Shown here piece by piece: positions 8,695-17,860 of a stretch of 64,000 nucleotides of DNA. How positions within the stretch are numbered: position 1 is the first letter of the stretch; every line of letters begins with the position of its first letter. The notes under the pieces are model-generated. The model searched no databases, was not told the DNA's origin, and saw only the letters and a program-made list of their open reading frames with translations. Source of the DNA: JACQAP01 sp035548375 (GTDB lineage: Bacteria > Pseudomonadota > Gammaproteobacteria > Burkholderiales > JACQAP01); contig DASZTG010000097.1 of NCBI GenBank assembly GCA_035548375.1, positions 16,372 to 80,371 on the forward strand, in the 5' to 3' direction. The position numbers and the translations under genes were made by a program.

Positions 8695-10640
8695 CGACTT
8701 CGCGCGAGCTGGGTTTCAGCAGCCTCGCTGCGATCCTGCTGTCCTTCGCGATGGTGATCGCGCCGCACGCCACCCACCTGCCGACCTGGATACCGTCCGT
8801 CGTCACGATCATCCTGATCGGAAGGCTCTACTACGGATGGCAGCGCCGCCGCCTGCCGAACAAGCTGCTGCTGCTTGCCGTCGCATTCGCCTGCATCGCC
8901 GGCATCGCGTTTTCCTATCGGACGTTGTACGGCCGCGACGTCGGCGTCGCCCTGCTCGTGATCATGATGAGCCTGAAGGTCATGGAAATGAGCAGCCCGC
9001 GCGACACCATGGTCGCCGTGCTGCTCGCCTATTTCGTCGTCGTCACCAACTTCTTCTATTCGCAGTCGATCCCCACCGCCCTGTACATGTTGCTCGTCGT
9101 CTGGATCATCACCGCGACGATGATCGGCCTGCAGTACCGGGTGGGGCGGCCACCCTTGTCCACAACCCTGCGCCAGGCCGCGCTGATGCTCCTGCAAGGC
9201 ATCCCGATCATGCTCGCCCTGTTCCTGTTGTTTCCGCGCGTGCAGGGGCCGTTGTGGGGACTGCCACAGATCAACTACTCCGCCAAGAGCGGATTGTCGG
9301 AAAGCATGGCGCCCGGCGACGTTAGCGCGCTGAGCTTGTCCGATGAAGTCGCGTTTCGGGTTGCCTTCGAGCACAGGCCGGACAAGCCGTCCGAATTGTA
9401 CTGGCGCGGTCCGGTGCTCTGGAATTTCGACGGCCGCACCTGGCGGCCGGGGCTCAACCTGACCTCCCGCGGGCAGGACGTGGAAGGCTTGTCGGCGCCA
9501 TTGCGCTACACGGTGACCCTGGAAGCGCACGACCGCTACTGGATGTTCGCCATAGACATGCCGCTGCTCGTGCCGCAGGGCGCGTATCTCACGACCGACC
9601 ACCAGCTGCTGGCCCGACGGATCGTGCGCGAGCGCCTGCGATACGACATGCAGTCGGCGCTGCAATACCGCATCAACCCGGATGAGTCGAGCAGCAATCT
9701 GCAACTCGCGCGCCGGCTGCCCGGCGGCGCGGCACCCCGCGCACGCGCACTCGCCGCGCAGTGGCGCGCGGAATCCGCGAGCGACCGGGAAATCGCCGCA
9801 AAGGCCTTGCGCATGTTCCGCGAGCAGCCCTTCCTGTACACGCTCGAGCCGCCGAAGCTGGACTCCGATCCCGTCGACCAGTTCCTGTTCGAGACCCGCA
9901 GCGGCTTCTGCGAACACTACGCTTCCGCGTTCACGTTCCTGATGCGGGCCGCCGGCGTTCCGGCGCGGGTGGTGACGGGCTATCTCGGCGGAGACGTCAA
10001 TCCGGTCGACGGCTATGTCGTCGTGCGCCAGTCCGACGCGCACGCGTGGTCGGAAATCTGGCTGCAAGGCGAAGGCTGGATCCGGATGGACCCGACCGCC
10101 GCCGTCTCGCCGCTGCGAATCCAGCGCGGATTGTCCGCTGCCGTGCCGGAAGCCGAACGTCCATTGCTCGAGCGCCGCAACCTGGACTGGTTGCGCCAGG
10201 CGCGATACGCCTGGGACGCGGTGGCGAACTCCTGGAACCAGTGGGTGCTCGGCTACAACACCGAGCGCCAGGGCCGCTTCCTGTCCCAGTTCGGATTGTC
10301 GGACGTTTCCTGGCAGGACCTTGTCATCATTCTGGCCGTGGTCTGCGGCAGCATTCTCCTCGGATTGTCCCTCGCCCTGCTGTATCGCATGACCGCGCGG
10401 CGGGTCGACCCGGTGCAGCGAACCTACCTGGCCTTCTGCGCAGCGATGGCGAAGCGCGGTGCGGAACGCAGGCCCAGCGAAGGGCCGCGCGATTTCGCGG
10501 CGAGGATCGCAAGGCAATTCCCCGAATTGAAGGACGCCGCGCAGGACATCAGCGCGCTGTACATCTCGCTGCGCTACGGACAACCAGGGCAGGCGGGCAA
10601 GCTCGACACGCTACGCCGGGCCGTGCGCGCGCTGGGTTGA
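8691..10640 (+). CDS. TgpA-type membrane transglutaminase-like protein (DUF3488-transglutaminase-DUF4129)
   Basis: A 649-residue integral membrane enzyme-like protein. Several membrane helices fill residues 1-200 (DUF3488). A periplasmic transglutaminase core follows, with the Cys-His-Asp triad visible as Cys407 (SGFCEHYASAF), His451 (DAHAWSEIW) and Asp467 (RMDPTAA). One more membrane helix (about 540-565) and a C-terminal cytoplasmic DUF4129-like tail complete the usual family layout. The Pseudomonas aeruginosa homologue TgpA is an essential periplasmic transglutaminase; the substrate here is unknown. It is translationally coupled to the DUF58 gene by ATGA and ends the moxR operon, facing nlpD tail to tail. 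Confidence 0.92.
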   Translation: MTTSRELGFSSLAAILLSFAMVIAPHATHLPTWIPSVVTIILIGRLYYGWQRRRLPNKLLLLAVAFACIAGIAFSYRTLYGRDVGVALLVIMMSLKVMEMSSPRDTMVAVLLAYFVVVTNFFYSQSIPTALYMLLVVWIITATMIGLQYRVGRPPLSTTLRQAALMLLQGIPIMLALFLLFPRVQGPLWGLPQINYSAKSGLSESMAPGDVSALSLSDEVAFRVAFEHRPDKPSELYWRGPVLWNFDGRTWRPGLNLTSRGQDVEGLSAPLRYTVTLEAHDRYWMFAIDMPLLVPQGAYLTTDHQLLARRIVRERLRYDMQSALQYRINPDESSSNLQLARRLPGGAAPRARALAAQWRAESASDREIAAKALRMFREQPFLYTLEPPKLDSDPVDQFLFETRSGFCEHYASAFTFLMRAAGVPARVVTGYLGGDVNPVDGYVVVRQSDAHAWSEIWLQGEGWIRMDPTAAVSPLRIQRGLSAAVPEAERPLLERRNLDWLRQARYAWDAVANSWNQWVLGYNTERQGRFLSQFGLSDVSWQDLVIILAVVCGSILLGLSLALLYRMTARRVDPVQRTYLAFCAAMAKRGAERRPSEGPRDFAARIARQFPELKDAAQDISALYISLRYGQPGQAGKLDTLRRAVRALG

Positions 10641-10735
10641 ACCTGGAGTCGGACTTTTCCGAAGACCTTCGACATTCGCATCGACTGCTGATCCGCAATC
10701 GACGGCGGCTTTGCGCGCATGCATACGCGCGCGTT

Positions 10736-11986
10736 TCACGAGTGTTCGGGGAGGAACTGCAGCGGATCGACCGGCTTGCCGAGCTTGCGGATCTCGAAAT
10801 GCAACGCGACCCGGTCGCTGTCTGTATCGCCGACCTCGGCGATCTTCTGCCCCTTCGCCACCGTCTGCCCTTCCTTCACCAGCACGCGGCTGTTGTGCGC
10901 GTAAACGCTGAGGAAGGACGTGTTGTGCTTGACGATGATCAGTTTCCCGTAGCCGCGCAGTCCGCTGCCGCTGTAGACCACCTTGCCCGGCGCCGCCGCG
11001 AGCACGGCCTGCCCGCTCTTGCCTTCGATGCCGATGCCCTTCTGGATCGACCCCTGGCCGAAGCCATAGATCACCTTGCCCTGCGTGGGCCACTCCCAGT
11101 TTATTTTTCCATCGGCGGGCGGCGCTTCTTTCTGCACGTGGGCCGGCGGCAACGAAGGAACGGGTTCCGCCGCCTGCGGCTTGGGCACCGGCTTGGTGGT
11201 CGTCACGGTACTCGTGGTCGCGGCCGTGCCTGCGGTCACCGCCACGGGCATTTTCAATTGCGCGAGAGCCTGCTCGGAATACGGCAGCTTGCGCGCCTTG
11301 GGCTCGGACAGGACCGGCGCAGCCGCCGCTACTGACGCCGGCACGGCAGCCACCGCTGGCGCCTCGCTCACGCCGTCGGGCGGAAACAGGCGCAGGCGCT
11401 GGTCGATCTTGATCAGTCCCGGATCTTCCAGGTTGTTCCATGCGGCCAGTTCACGATAATCCTGGCCGTAGTCGAGCGCGATGCTGTAGAGCGTGTCGCC
11501 CTTCTTCACGACGTGATATTCCGGTCGCCAGTCGCCTTCGCGATAAGGCTTGGCCGCCGGTTCTTCCGCCGCGACGGCCGGCAAAGGTGCAACGACCGGC
11601 GGCTTTTCCTGCTTTGCCGGGGCCACGATGACGGGCGGCGCGGCAGCGGCGGTGTTGGCTGGGGGCACGGCGGTAGCCGACGATTGCGGTGTGGCGGCAG
11701 CCGGTGCAGCGGCGGTTGACGTCTGCGGTGCCGCCGCCGGTGCCCTGGATGCCGCGGCGGGCGCCGTTGCCGCGCTCGAAGCCGCCGCCGTTGACGCTGC
11801 CGGCGAGCTCGAAGGGCTGGACGGTGCCGCAGCCTTCGGGGAAGGCGTCGCGGCAGGCTTGGTCACGGCGGCATTCGGCGAGCGCTCGATGACTGGCGCC
11901 GCAGTGGGCGCGGACCCGCAAGACGCCAGCAGCAGTGCCGCGAAAATTGCTGGCGTCGCCTCAATACCTACCTTCAAAGCACTCAT
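10736..11986 (-). CDS. nlpD: NlpD-like lipoprotein (LysM + degenerate LytM/M23 domain)
   Basis: A 416-residue outer-membrane lipoprotein. The lipobox LLLASC places the acylated cysteine at residue 23. A long Ala/Pro/Ser-rich, low-complexity linker (about 25-165) is followed by a LysM peptidoglycan-binding motif (YHVVKKGDTLYSIA) and a C-terminal LytM domain. The metallopeptidase ligands are degenerate: GIGIEGKSG stands where HxxxD is expected, and LHFEIR where HxH is expected. It should therefore be an activator of cell-wall amidases rather than an enzyme, as NlpD/EnvC proteins are. The start overlaps the pcm stop by ATGA; longer in-frame extensions upstream lie inside pcm and are rejected. 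The usual downstream rpoS gene is absent. Confidence 0.9.
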   Translation of the reverse strand: MSALKVGIEATPAIFAALLLASCGSAPTAAPVIERSPNAAVTKPAATPSPKAAAPSSPSSSPAASTAAASSAATAPAAASRAPAAAPQTSTAAAPAAATPQSSATAVPPANTAAAAPPVIVAPAKQEKPPVVAPLPAVAAEEPAAKPYREGDWRPEYHVVKKGDTLYSIALDYGQDYRELAAWNNLEDPGLIKIDQRLRLFPPDGVSEAPAVAAVPASVAAAAPVLSEPKARKLPYSEQALAQLKMPVAVTAGTAATTSTVTTTKPVPKPQAAEPVPSLPPAHVQKEAPPADGKINWEWPTQGKVIYGFGQGSIQKGIGIEGKSGQAVLAAAPGKVVYSGSGLRGYGKLIIVKHNTSFLSVYAHNSRVLVKEGQTVAKGQKIAEVGDTDSDRVALHFEIRKLGKPVDPLQFLPEHS

Positions 11987-12642
11987 GCCGATACCCCCGC
12001 GATGAGCGGCACGAACTTGACCTCGTCGAGAACGGATTGCGTGAATCCTTCGGCCGTGCGCTCGACCAGGATGAGCCGTTGCTCGCGCGTTCCCAGCGGC
12101 AGGACGAGGCGCCCGCCCTCGCCGAGCTGATCGGCGAGCTTTTCGGGCAGGTGCGTCGCCGCGGCCGCCATCACGATCGCATCGAACGGGCCCTGATCCT
12201 TCAATCCCGCATGTCCGTCGCCGTGCTTCAGCTTGATATTGCGCATGCCCAGCTCGCGTAGCCGTATCCTCGCCTTGGACAGCAGGCCTGCCAATCGTTC
12301 GAGCGAATAGACTTCCCGCGCGACCCGTGACAGAACGGCCGCCTGGTAGCCGCAACCGGTGCCGATCTCGAGGACCTTCTGCAGCGGCCGGCCGCCACGC
12401 GCGAGCTCGACCATGCGCGCGACGGTAAAGGGATTGGAAATCGTCTGCCCGAAGCCGATCGGCAACGACACGTCGTCATAGGCCCGGCTTGCCAGCGCCT
12501 CGTCGACGAAAATGTGCCGCGGCACCTCCGACATCGCGTTGAGGACGACCTCGTCCTTGACCCCCTGGTCGCGCAGGCGCTCGACCATGCGCATGCGCGT
12601 GCGCTGCGAGGTCATGCCTATGCCGGCTATGCGAGTGTTCAT
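11983..12642 (-). CDS. pcm: Protein-L-isoaspartate O-methyltransferase
   Basis: A 219-residue SAM-dependent repair enzyme that methylates isoaspartyl residues in damaged proteins so that they revert to aspartate. The Rossmann SAM-binding motif VLEIGTGCGYQAAVLS is at about residues 90-105. The family hallmark SLPIGFGQTIS, which forms the active-site loop, precedes it. Length matches the family. It sits 40 bases behind surE and overlaps nlpD, the standard surE-pcm-nlpD stationary-phase survival block of proteobacteria. Confidence 0.95.
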   Translation of the reverse strand: MNTRIAGIGMTSQRTRMRMVERLRDQGVKDEVVLNAMSEVPRHIFVDEALASRAYDDVSLPIGFGQTISNPFTVARMVELARGGRPLQKVLEIGTGCGYQAAVLSRVAREVYSLERLAGLLSKARIRLRELGMRNIKLKHGDGHAGLKDQGPFDAIVMAAAATHLPEKLADQLGEGGRLVLPLGTREQRLILVERTAEGFTQSVLDEVKFVPLIAGVSA

Positions 12643-12682
12643 AAGACCGGTGCGGCCTCGCGGATTTCATCGCTTCGCAGGC

Positions 12683-13438
12683 TCACGTCAGCACCGGTTC
12701 CTTGAGCCAGCTACGCACCGCATCGAGATTCGCGTACTGGGTCAGGTCGATCTGCAGCGGCGTGATCGATACGCGCCCCTGCGCGACCGCGTGAAAATCC
12801 GTTCCGACGCCGGCGTCTTGTGCGTCGCCCGCGGCACCGACCCAGTAGACCGTTTCACCGCGCGGATTGGTCGATTTCACGACGCCTTCCGCCTTGTGGC
12901 GCCGCCCGAGCCGGGTGACTTCCATTCCGGCCAGGTGCGAGTAAGGGACGTCGGGAACGTTCACGTTCAGGAGCATAGGCGCCGGCACGGGACGATCGCG
13001 CAAATGCGCGAACAGCTCGCAGGCGACCCGCGCTGCCGTCGCGTAGTTGCCCGCGGACTTGCTGGCGAGCGACACGGCCATCGACGGGATTCCCAGCAGG
13101 AAGCCTTCGGTGGCCGCGGCGACGGTCCCGGAATAAATCGTGTCATCTCCCATGTTCGCGCCATGATTGATCCCGGAGATCACCATGTCGGGCATCGTCT
13201 CGATCAGCCCGGTCACCGCGAGATGCACGCAATCCGTCGGCGTGCCGTTGACATACTGGAAGCCGTTGTGGGATCTGCGCACGATCAGCGGGCGGTCCAG
13301 CGTGAGGGAGTTGCTGGCGCCGCTGCGATCGCGCTCGGGGGCCACGACCACGACTTCCGCGAGCTTGGCCAACGCTTCGGCGAGCGCGGCGAGGCCCGGG
13401 GCGAAGTACCCGTCGTCGTTGCTCAGCAGGATGCGCAT
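12683..13438 (-). CDS. surE: 5'/3'-nucleotidase SurE
   Basis: A 251-residue metal-dependent phosphatase acting on nucleoside monophosphates and short polyphosphates in stationary phase. The N-terminal MRILLSNDDGYFAPG holds the metal-binding NDD; SGINHGANMGDD and the dimerisation arm are also visible. The ATG at 13438 is the family start; the frame stays open further upstream across the tRNA-Pro gene, but that extension has no family similarity. It leads the surE-pcm-nlpD group. Confidence 0.95.
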   Translation of the reverse strand: MRILLSNDDGYFAPGLAALAEALAKLAEVVVVAPERDRSGASNSLTLDRPLIVRRSHNGFQYVNGTPTDCVHLAVTGLIETMPDMVISGINHGANMGDDTIYSGTVAAATEGFLLGIPSMAVSLASKSAGNYATAARVACELFAHLRDRPVPAPMLLNVNVPDVPYSHLAGMEVTRLGRRHKAEGVVKSTNPRGETVYWVGAAGDAQDAGVGTDFHAVAQGRVSITPLQIDLTQYANLDAVRSWLKEPVLT

Positions 13439-13556
13439 CGTTCGGATCGGCCGGCGCCGGCCCCGTTCCGGTGATCGAGGGAACTGGAAATGCTCGACTT
13501 CCGTCCGATCATTCTTCTCGAACCTGCCGGCCAGCGGTTGTTGACGCGAAAGAAAC

Positions 13557-13633
<77 letters not shown>

Positions 13634-13671
13634 AATCCGCGGCCGATTATAGCAGCCCGATGCGGTCGACG

Positions 13672-14043
13672 TTACTCTTGCAGGAAGTCGAGCAGGCTCT
13701 GGAGTTCCTTGCGCATGAGCGCAGGATTGAATTTCGAGGACGCGGCCGGCTTCAGCTGCACCGCCGACTCGTCCAGCCGCGCGCGCGCACCGCTGATGGT
13801 GAAGCCCTGCTCGTACAGCAGTTCGCGGATGCGCCGGATCAGCAGGACTTCGTGGTGCTGGTAGTAACGGCGGTTGCCGCGCCGCTTGACGGGCTTCAAC
13901 TGCGTGAATTCCTGCTCCCAGTAGCGCAGCACGTGGGGCTTGACGCCGCAAAGCTCGCTGACCTCACCGATGGTGAAGTAGCGCTTCGCGGGGATTGGGG
14001 GGAGCGGCGCCCTAAGGCTGCTGCTGTGGTTGCTGCTGTCCAC
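13672..14043 (-). CDS. MerR-family transcriptional regulator
   Basis: A 123-residue protein with an N-terminal MerR winged helix: YFTIGEVSELCGVKPHVLRYWEQEF, then the wing GNRRYYQHHEVLLIRRI. A short helical tail follows, without metal-binding cysteines. It belongs to the small MerR-like proteins encoded directly behind ihfA in many beta- and gammaproteobacteria, whose target is not established. The chosen ATG overlaps the 3' end of ihfA by 32 bases; the first 20 residues (Ser/Pro-rich) are not conserved-looking, so a slightly later start is possible. Confidence 0.9.
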   Translation of the reverse strand: MDSSNHSSSLRAPLPPIPAKRYFTIGEVSELCGVKPHVLRYWEQEFTQLKPVKRRGNRRYYQHHEVLLIRRIRELLYEQGFTISGARARLDESAVQLKPAASSKFNPALMRKELQSLLDFLQE

Positions 14044-14329
14044 CGTAGTTCTTCTCGACCATGGCCTTCAGTTTCTGGCTGGCATGAAACGTCACGACAC
14101 GGCGGGCCGTGATCGGAATCTCTTCCCCGGTCTTGGGATTGCGGCCCGGCCGCTGGGGCTTGTCCCGCAATTGAAAATTGCCGAACCCGGAAAGCTTCAC
14201 GCCATCGCCGTTTTCGAGGGCCATGCGGACTTCCTCGAAAAACGATTCCACCATGTCCTTGGCTTCCCGCTTGTTCAGTCCGACTTTCTCGAACAGCAGG
14301 TCGGCCAAGTCGGCCTTGGTCAGTGTCAT
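14012..14329 (-). CDS. ihfA: Integration host factor subunit alpha
   Basis: A 105-residue HU/IHF-family DNA-bending protein that pairs with IhfB. The family opening MTLTKADLADLLFEKVGLNKREAKDMVE, in which the dimerisation helices lie, is followed by the beta-arm signature GRNPKTGEEIPI with the intercalating proline (RNPKTG). The C-terminal tail is unusual: it ends in a Gln/Pro run (GGQQQPQQQP). The ATG at 14329 is preceded by AAGGTGG at good spacing; upstream in-frame extension would run into pheT and is rejected. It directly follows pheT, as in the pheST-ihfA operon of many proteobacteria. Confidence 0.95.
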   Translation of the reverse strand: MTLTKADLADLLFEKVGLNKREAKDMVESFFEEVRMALENGDGVKLSGFGNFQLRDKPQRPGRNPKTGEEIPITARRVVTFHASQKLKAMVEKNYGGQQQPQQQP

Positions 14330-14339
14330 CGATTCCACC

Positions 14340-16757
14340 TTATTGTCGCCGCTTGCCACTGAATTTTTTCTCCAGAACGTCAAGCAGCACCGCCATGGCG
14401 GCATCCACTTCGGCGTCAGTTAGAGTTTTTTGAGTATCTTGTAATAACACTCGGAATGCAAGACCTTTTTTGCCTTTTTCAATGCCCTTGCCCCGGTATA
14501 CGTCGAAGACCGAAATCGCATCCACGATAGCCGGCCGTGTCGCCATCATCGTATCCAGCAAGGTCTGCGCCGGGATCTCGTCGTCAAGCGTGACCGCCAG
14601 GTCGCGGCGGACGGCGGGAAACTTCGACACTTCCTCGAACCTCGGCAGTTCACGCGCCAGCAATGGCTCAGCCTCCAGCTCGAACAGCACCATTGGTGCC
14701 GGCAGCTCGTATTTTCTTTGCAGGGCCGGATGCAGCTCGCCCACCCAGCCGATCTCCCGGTTATCCAGGATGACCCGGGCGCTGCGGCCCGGATGCAACG
14801 AGGGATGCGCGGACGGCTCGAAACGCGGCACCGCGGGCGCCAGCAAGGCTTCGACGTCGCCCTTGACGTCGTAGAAATCGACGCCGCGGGCGGCCACGCT
14901 CCATTGCTCTTCGTCCGCCGACCCGAACGCCGCGGCGGACACGCGAGTGGGCTGCAGTATCCCGGCAACGGACAACTCGCCGTCGACTATCGCGGTGTCG
15001 CGCAGGAACGCGCGGCCGATTTCGAAAACCCGGACACGATCCAGCTTCCGGTTCAGGTTGTAGCGCACATTCGCGACCAGGCCGCCGATGAGGCTCGATC
15101 GCATGACCGCGAGCTGGCTGGCGATCGGATTCAGCAAACGCAGCGGCTTGTCGTTGCCGGCAAAGTCCTTCTCCCACGCCTCTTCGACGAAGCTGTAGTT
15201 GACGACCTCCTGGTAGTCGGCGGAGGCCAATCTTTCGCGCAGTTGATGCAACGTGCGCCTGCCCTCGGGCAGCGCTTTCATCACAGCCAGGGCCGAGGGC
15301 GGGTTGGCAGGAATGCGCTCGAAGCCGTGCATGCGCGCGACTTCCTCGATCAAATCCTCTTCGATCTGGATGTCGAAGCGGAAGCTCGGCGGCGTGACCA
15401 CGAAGGCTTCGCTCGCACCGGTGCCCTCGCGGCGCGACTGGAATCCCAAGCGGGAGAAATGGTCCGCCATCTCATTTGCCTCAACCGGGACGCCGATGAT
15501 GCGCTGCGCACGCGCGACCCTGACGCGCACCGGCGGCCTCTCGGGCAGCTTCGCCACCGTATCGGCGACAGGTCCCGCTTCGCCGCCGCAGATTTCCAGG
15601 ATCAGCGCGGTGGCGCGCTCGATGCCGGCGACGTTGTTGTCGAAATCGACGCCGCGCTCGAATCGATGCGAGGCGTCGCTGCTGAAGTTGAATCGCCGAG
15701 CGCGCCCGGCGATAGCATCCGGGAAAAAGAACGCCGCCTCGAGGAAAACGTTGCGGGTTTCGAGATCGGCCTTGGTGCTGTCGCCGCCCATGATGCCGGC
15801 AAGGCCGATCGGGCCGCTCGCGTCGGTGATGGCCAGCACGCTTTCGTCCAGCTCCACCGTTTGCTCGTTCAGCAGCTTCAGCGTCTCGCCCTTGCGGCCG
15901 AAGCGCACGTCGATGCCGCCTTTAAGCTTGTCGAGATCGTAAACATGCAGCGGGCGACCGAGCTCGAGCATCACGTAGTTGGTGACGTCGACCAGTGCTG
16001 AGATGGAACGCTGTCCGGCCCGCTCCAGCCGCTGCTTCATCCACGCCGGCGTCGGCGCTTTGGCGTCGACGTGGCGAATGACGCGCCCGGTGAAGCGCCC
16101 GCAGCCGTCCGGCGCAGATATCCTGACCGGAAACGTCTCCCTGCCGGCATCGCGTACCGCGGGAATGTCCGGGAGCTTTAGTGTTGCGCCGGTCAAGGCG
16201 CGAACTTCGCGTGCGATGCCGAGCACCGACAGGCAATCGGCGCGATTCGGCGTGAGCTTGACCAAGAATATGTGATCGTCGAGCGCCAGCACTTCGCTCA
16301 CGCTGGCGCCGACGGGCGCGTCTTGCCCGAGGTCGAGCAAACCGCTGTGATCGTCGGACAGGCCGAGTTCCCGCGCGGAACACAACATGCCCGCGCTCTC
16401 GACGCCACGCATCGTCGCCGCCTTGATCTCGAGCGGTGCCGCAGCACCGGTCGGAGCCGGCAACCTGGCGCCGACCAGCGCGCACGGAACCCGCATGCCT
16501 TGCACGACGTTAGGCGCACCGCAAACGATGCCGAGCGCAGCACCCTGCCCCACATCGACCTGGCAGACCTTGAGCCTGTCCGCGTTAGGATGCTTTTCGA
16601 AGGACAGGATCTTGCCCACGACCACGCCCGCCAGTGGCGGGCCGACCTCGCGGCATTCCTCGACCTCGAGGCCGGACATGGTCAGCAGGTGTGACAATTC
16701 CTGCGTAGATAAGTCCGGATCGACGAGTGTGCGCAACCAGCTTTCGGAGAATTGCAT
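14340..16757 (-). CDS. pheT: Phenylalanyl-tRNA synthetase beta subunit
   Basis: An 805-residue beta subunit of the alpha2-beta2 enzyme that charges tRNA-Phe. The order matches the family: N-terminal region and tRNA-binding OB fold (about 39-150, GVVVGKILSFEKHPNADRL), B3/B4 editing domain (about 210-390), B5 domain (about 400-475), a catalytic-like core and the C-terminal ferredoxin-fold anticodon-binding domain (about 710-805, FPAVRRDLAVTLDDEIP). No truncation. It follows pheS by 11 bases and is followed by ihfA within 10 bases. Confidence 0.97.
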   Translation of the reverse strand: MQFSESWLRTLVDPDLSTQELSHLLTMSGLEVEECREVGPPLAGVVVGKILSFEKHPNADRLKVCQVDVGQGAALGIVCGAPNVVQGMRVPCALVGARLPAPTGAAAPLEIKAATMRGVESAGMLCSARELGLSDDHSGLLDLGQDAPVGASVSEVLALDDHIFLVKLTPNRADCLSVLGIAREVRALTGATLKLPDIPAVRDAGRETFPVRISAPDGCGRFTGRVIRHVDAKAPTPAWMKQRLERAGQRSISALVDVTNYVMLELGRPLHVYDLDKLKGGIDVRFGRKGETLKLLNEQTVELDESVLAITDASGPIGLAGIMGGDSTKADLETRNVFLEAAFFFPDAIAGRARRFNFSSDASHRFERGVDFDNNVAGIERATALILEICGGEAGPVADTVAKLPERPPVRVRVARAQRIIGVPVEANEMADHFSRLGFQSRREGTGASEAFVVTPPSFRFDIQIEEDLIEEVARMHGFERIPANPPSALAVMKALPEGRRTLHQLRERLASADYQEVVNYSFVEEAWEKDFAGNDKPLRLLNPIASQLAVMRSSLIGGLVANVRYNLNRKLDRVRVFEIGRAFLRDTAIVDGELSVAGILQPTRVSAAAFGSADEEQWSVAARGVDFYDVKGDVEALLAPAVPRFEPSAHPSLHPGRSARVILDNREIGWVGELHPALQRKYELPAPMVLFELEAEPLLARELPRFEEVSKFPAVRRDLAVTLDDEIPAQTLLDTMMATRPAIVDAISVFDVYRGKGIEKGKKGLAFRVLLQDTQKTLTDAEVDAAMAVLLDVLEKKFSGKRRQ

Positions 16758-16768
16758 GCGCGCCGCCC

Positions 16769-17767
16769 CTAGTTGAACTGTCTGAGGAAGCGCAAGTCGC
16801 CGTCGTAGAACAGGCGCAGGTCGTCGATGCCGTAGCGAAGCATGGTCAGCCGCTCCAGGCCGCTGCCGAAGGCGAAGCCGGTGTACTTCTCCGGATCGAG
16901 CCCGAAGTTGCGGACCACCTGCGGATGCACCTGGCCCGCGCCGGAAATTTCCAGCCAGCGGCCCTTGTGCGGGCCGCTCGCAAAGGCCATGTCGATTTCG
17001 GCCGACGGTTCGGTGAAGGGAAAAAACGACGGCCGGAACCGCACCTGCAGTTCATCCGTCTCGAAGAAGCGCCGCAGGAAATCCGTGTACACGCCCTTCA
17101 AGTCGGCGAAGCTGATGTTCTCGTCCAGCCACAACCCTTCGACCTGGTGGAACATCGGCGAATGCGTTGCGTCCGAATCCACGCGATACGTCCGTCCTGG
17201 CGCGATGACCTTGATCGGCGGTCTATGCATGCGCGCGTAACGCACCTGCATCGGACTCGTGTGCGTGCGCAGGAGACGATCCCCTTCCACGTAGAAGGTA
17301 TCGTGCATCGAGCGCGCTGGATGATTTTCCGGCTGGTTCAGGGCGGTGAAGTTGTACCAGTCGGTCTCGATTTCCGGGCCGTCGGCGACGTCGAAGCCCA
17401 CCGACCGGAAGATCTCTTCGATGCGCTGCCATGTGCGTATGACCGGATGCACGCCGCCACTGCCGCGTTTGCGGCCGGGCAAGGTCACATCGAGGGCTTC
17501 CTCGGAAAGGCGCGCATCGAGCGAAGCGTTCTGGATCGCTTCGCGCCTCGCCTGGAGCAACGATTCGACCTGCTCCTTGGCCTTGTTGATCAGCGCACCC
17601 GCCGCCGGGCGCTCCGCCGCGGACAGCTTGCCCAGCCCCTTGAGCAGCTCGGTCAGCGCGCCGCTCTTGCCGAGGAACTTCGCCTTGGCCTGCTCGAGCA
17701 GGGCGAGGTCGCCGATGCTCTCGAAGGTCGATTTCGCGTCGGCAATGATGCCGTCGAGGTTGTCCAT
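16769..17767 (-). CDS. pheS: Phenylalanyl-tRNA synthetase alpha subunit
   Basis: A 332-residue catalytic alpha subunit. An N-terminal coiled coil (about 1-90) is followed by the class II core with motif 2 (TYRVDSDATHSPMFHQVEGL) and motif 3 (GFAFGSGLERLTMLRYGIDD). The start is taken at MDNLDGII, the usual N-terminus; a TTG six codons upstream is possible but less likely. A strong intrinsic terminator lies between rplT and this gene with no Phe-rich leader peptide visible, so expression needs read-through or a promoter in the 93-base gap. Confidence 0.95.
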   Translation of the reverse strand: MDNLDGIIADAKSTFESIGDLALLEQAKAKFLGKSGALTELLKGLGKLSAAERPAAGALINKAKEQVESLLQARREAIQNASLDARLSEEALDVTLPGRKRGSGGVHPVIRTWQRIEEIFRSVGFDVADGPEIETDWYNFTALNQPENHPARSMHDTFYVEGDRLLRTHTSPMQVRYARMHRPPIKVIAPGRTYRVDSDATHSPMFHQVEGLWLDENISFADLKGVYTDFLRRFFETDELQVRFRPSFFPFTEPSAEIDMAFASGPHKGRWLEISGAGQVHPQVVRNFGLDPEKYTGFAFGSGLERLTMLRYGIDDLRLFYDGDLRFLRQFN

Positions 17768-17813
17768 CACGTCACGTTCGATCAAACATCCCGTTGGAAT
17801 GCGGGCAGCCGAA

Positions 17814-17843
17814 TAAAAAAAGGAGGCCTCGCAGCCTCCTTTT
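17814..17843 (-). terminator. Intrinsic terminator between rplT and pheS
   Basis: On the minus strand the stem AGGAGGC / GCCTCCT closes a six-base loop and is followed by a run of seven T. It begins about 18 bases after the rplT stop and ends about 46 bases before the pheS start. It should end the thrS-infC-rpmI-rplT transcript, or act as a regulated leader of pheST. In E. coli this same gap carries the pheM attenuator, but no comparable leader peptide is visible here. Confidence 0.85.
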
Positions 17844-17860
17844 CGCTACTTGTTCCCGAA

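Noticed and set aside
8685..10583. A 632-codon minus-strand frame opposite the transglutaminase gene
   Set aside because: Shadow of the plus-strand gene, which has a complete catalytic triad and family layout.
11987..12355. N-terminal extension of nlpD
   Set aside because: Arg-rich, lies inside pcm, and would put the lipobox far from the N-terminus.
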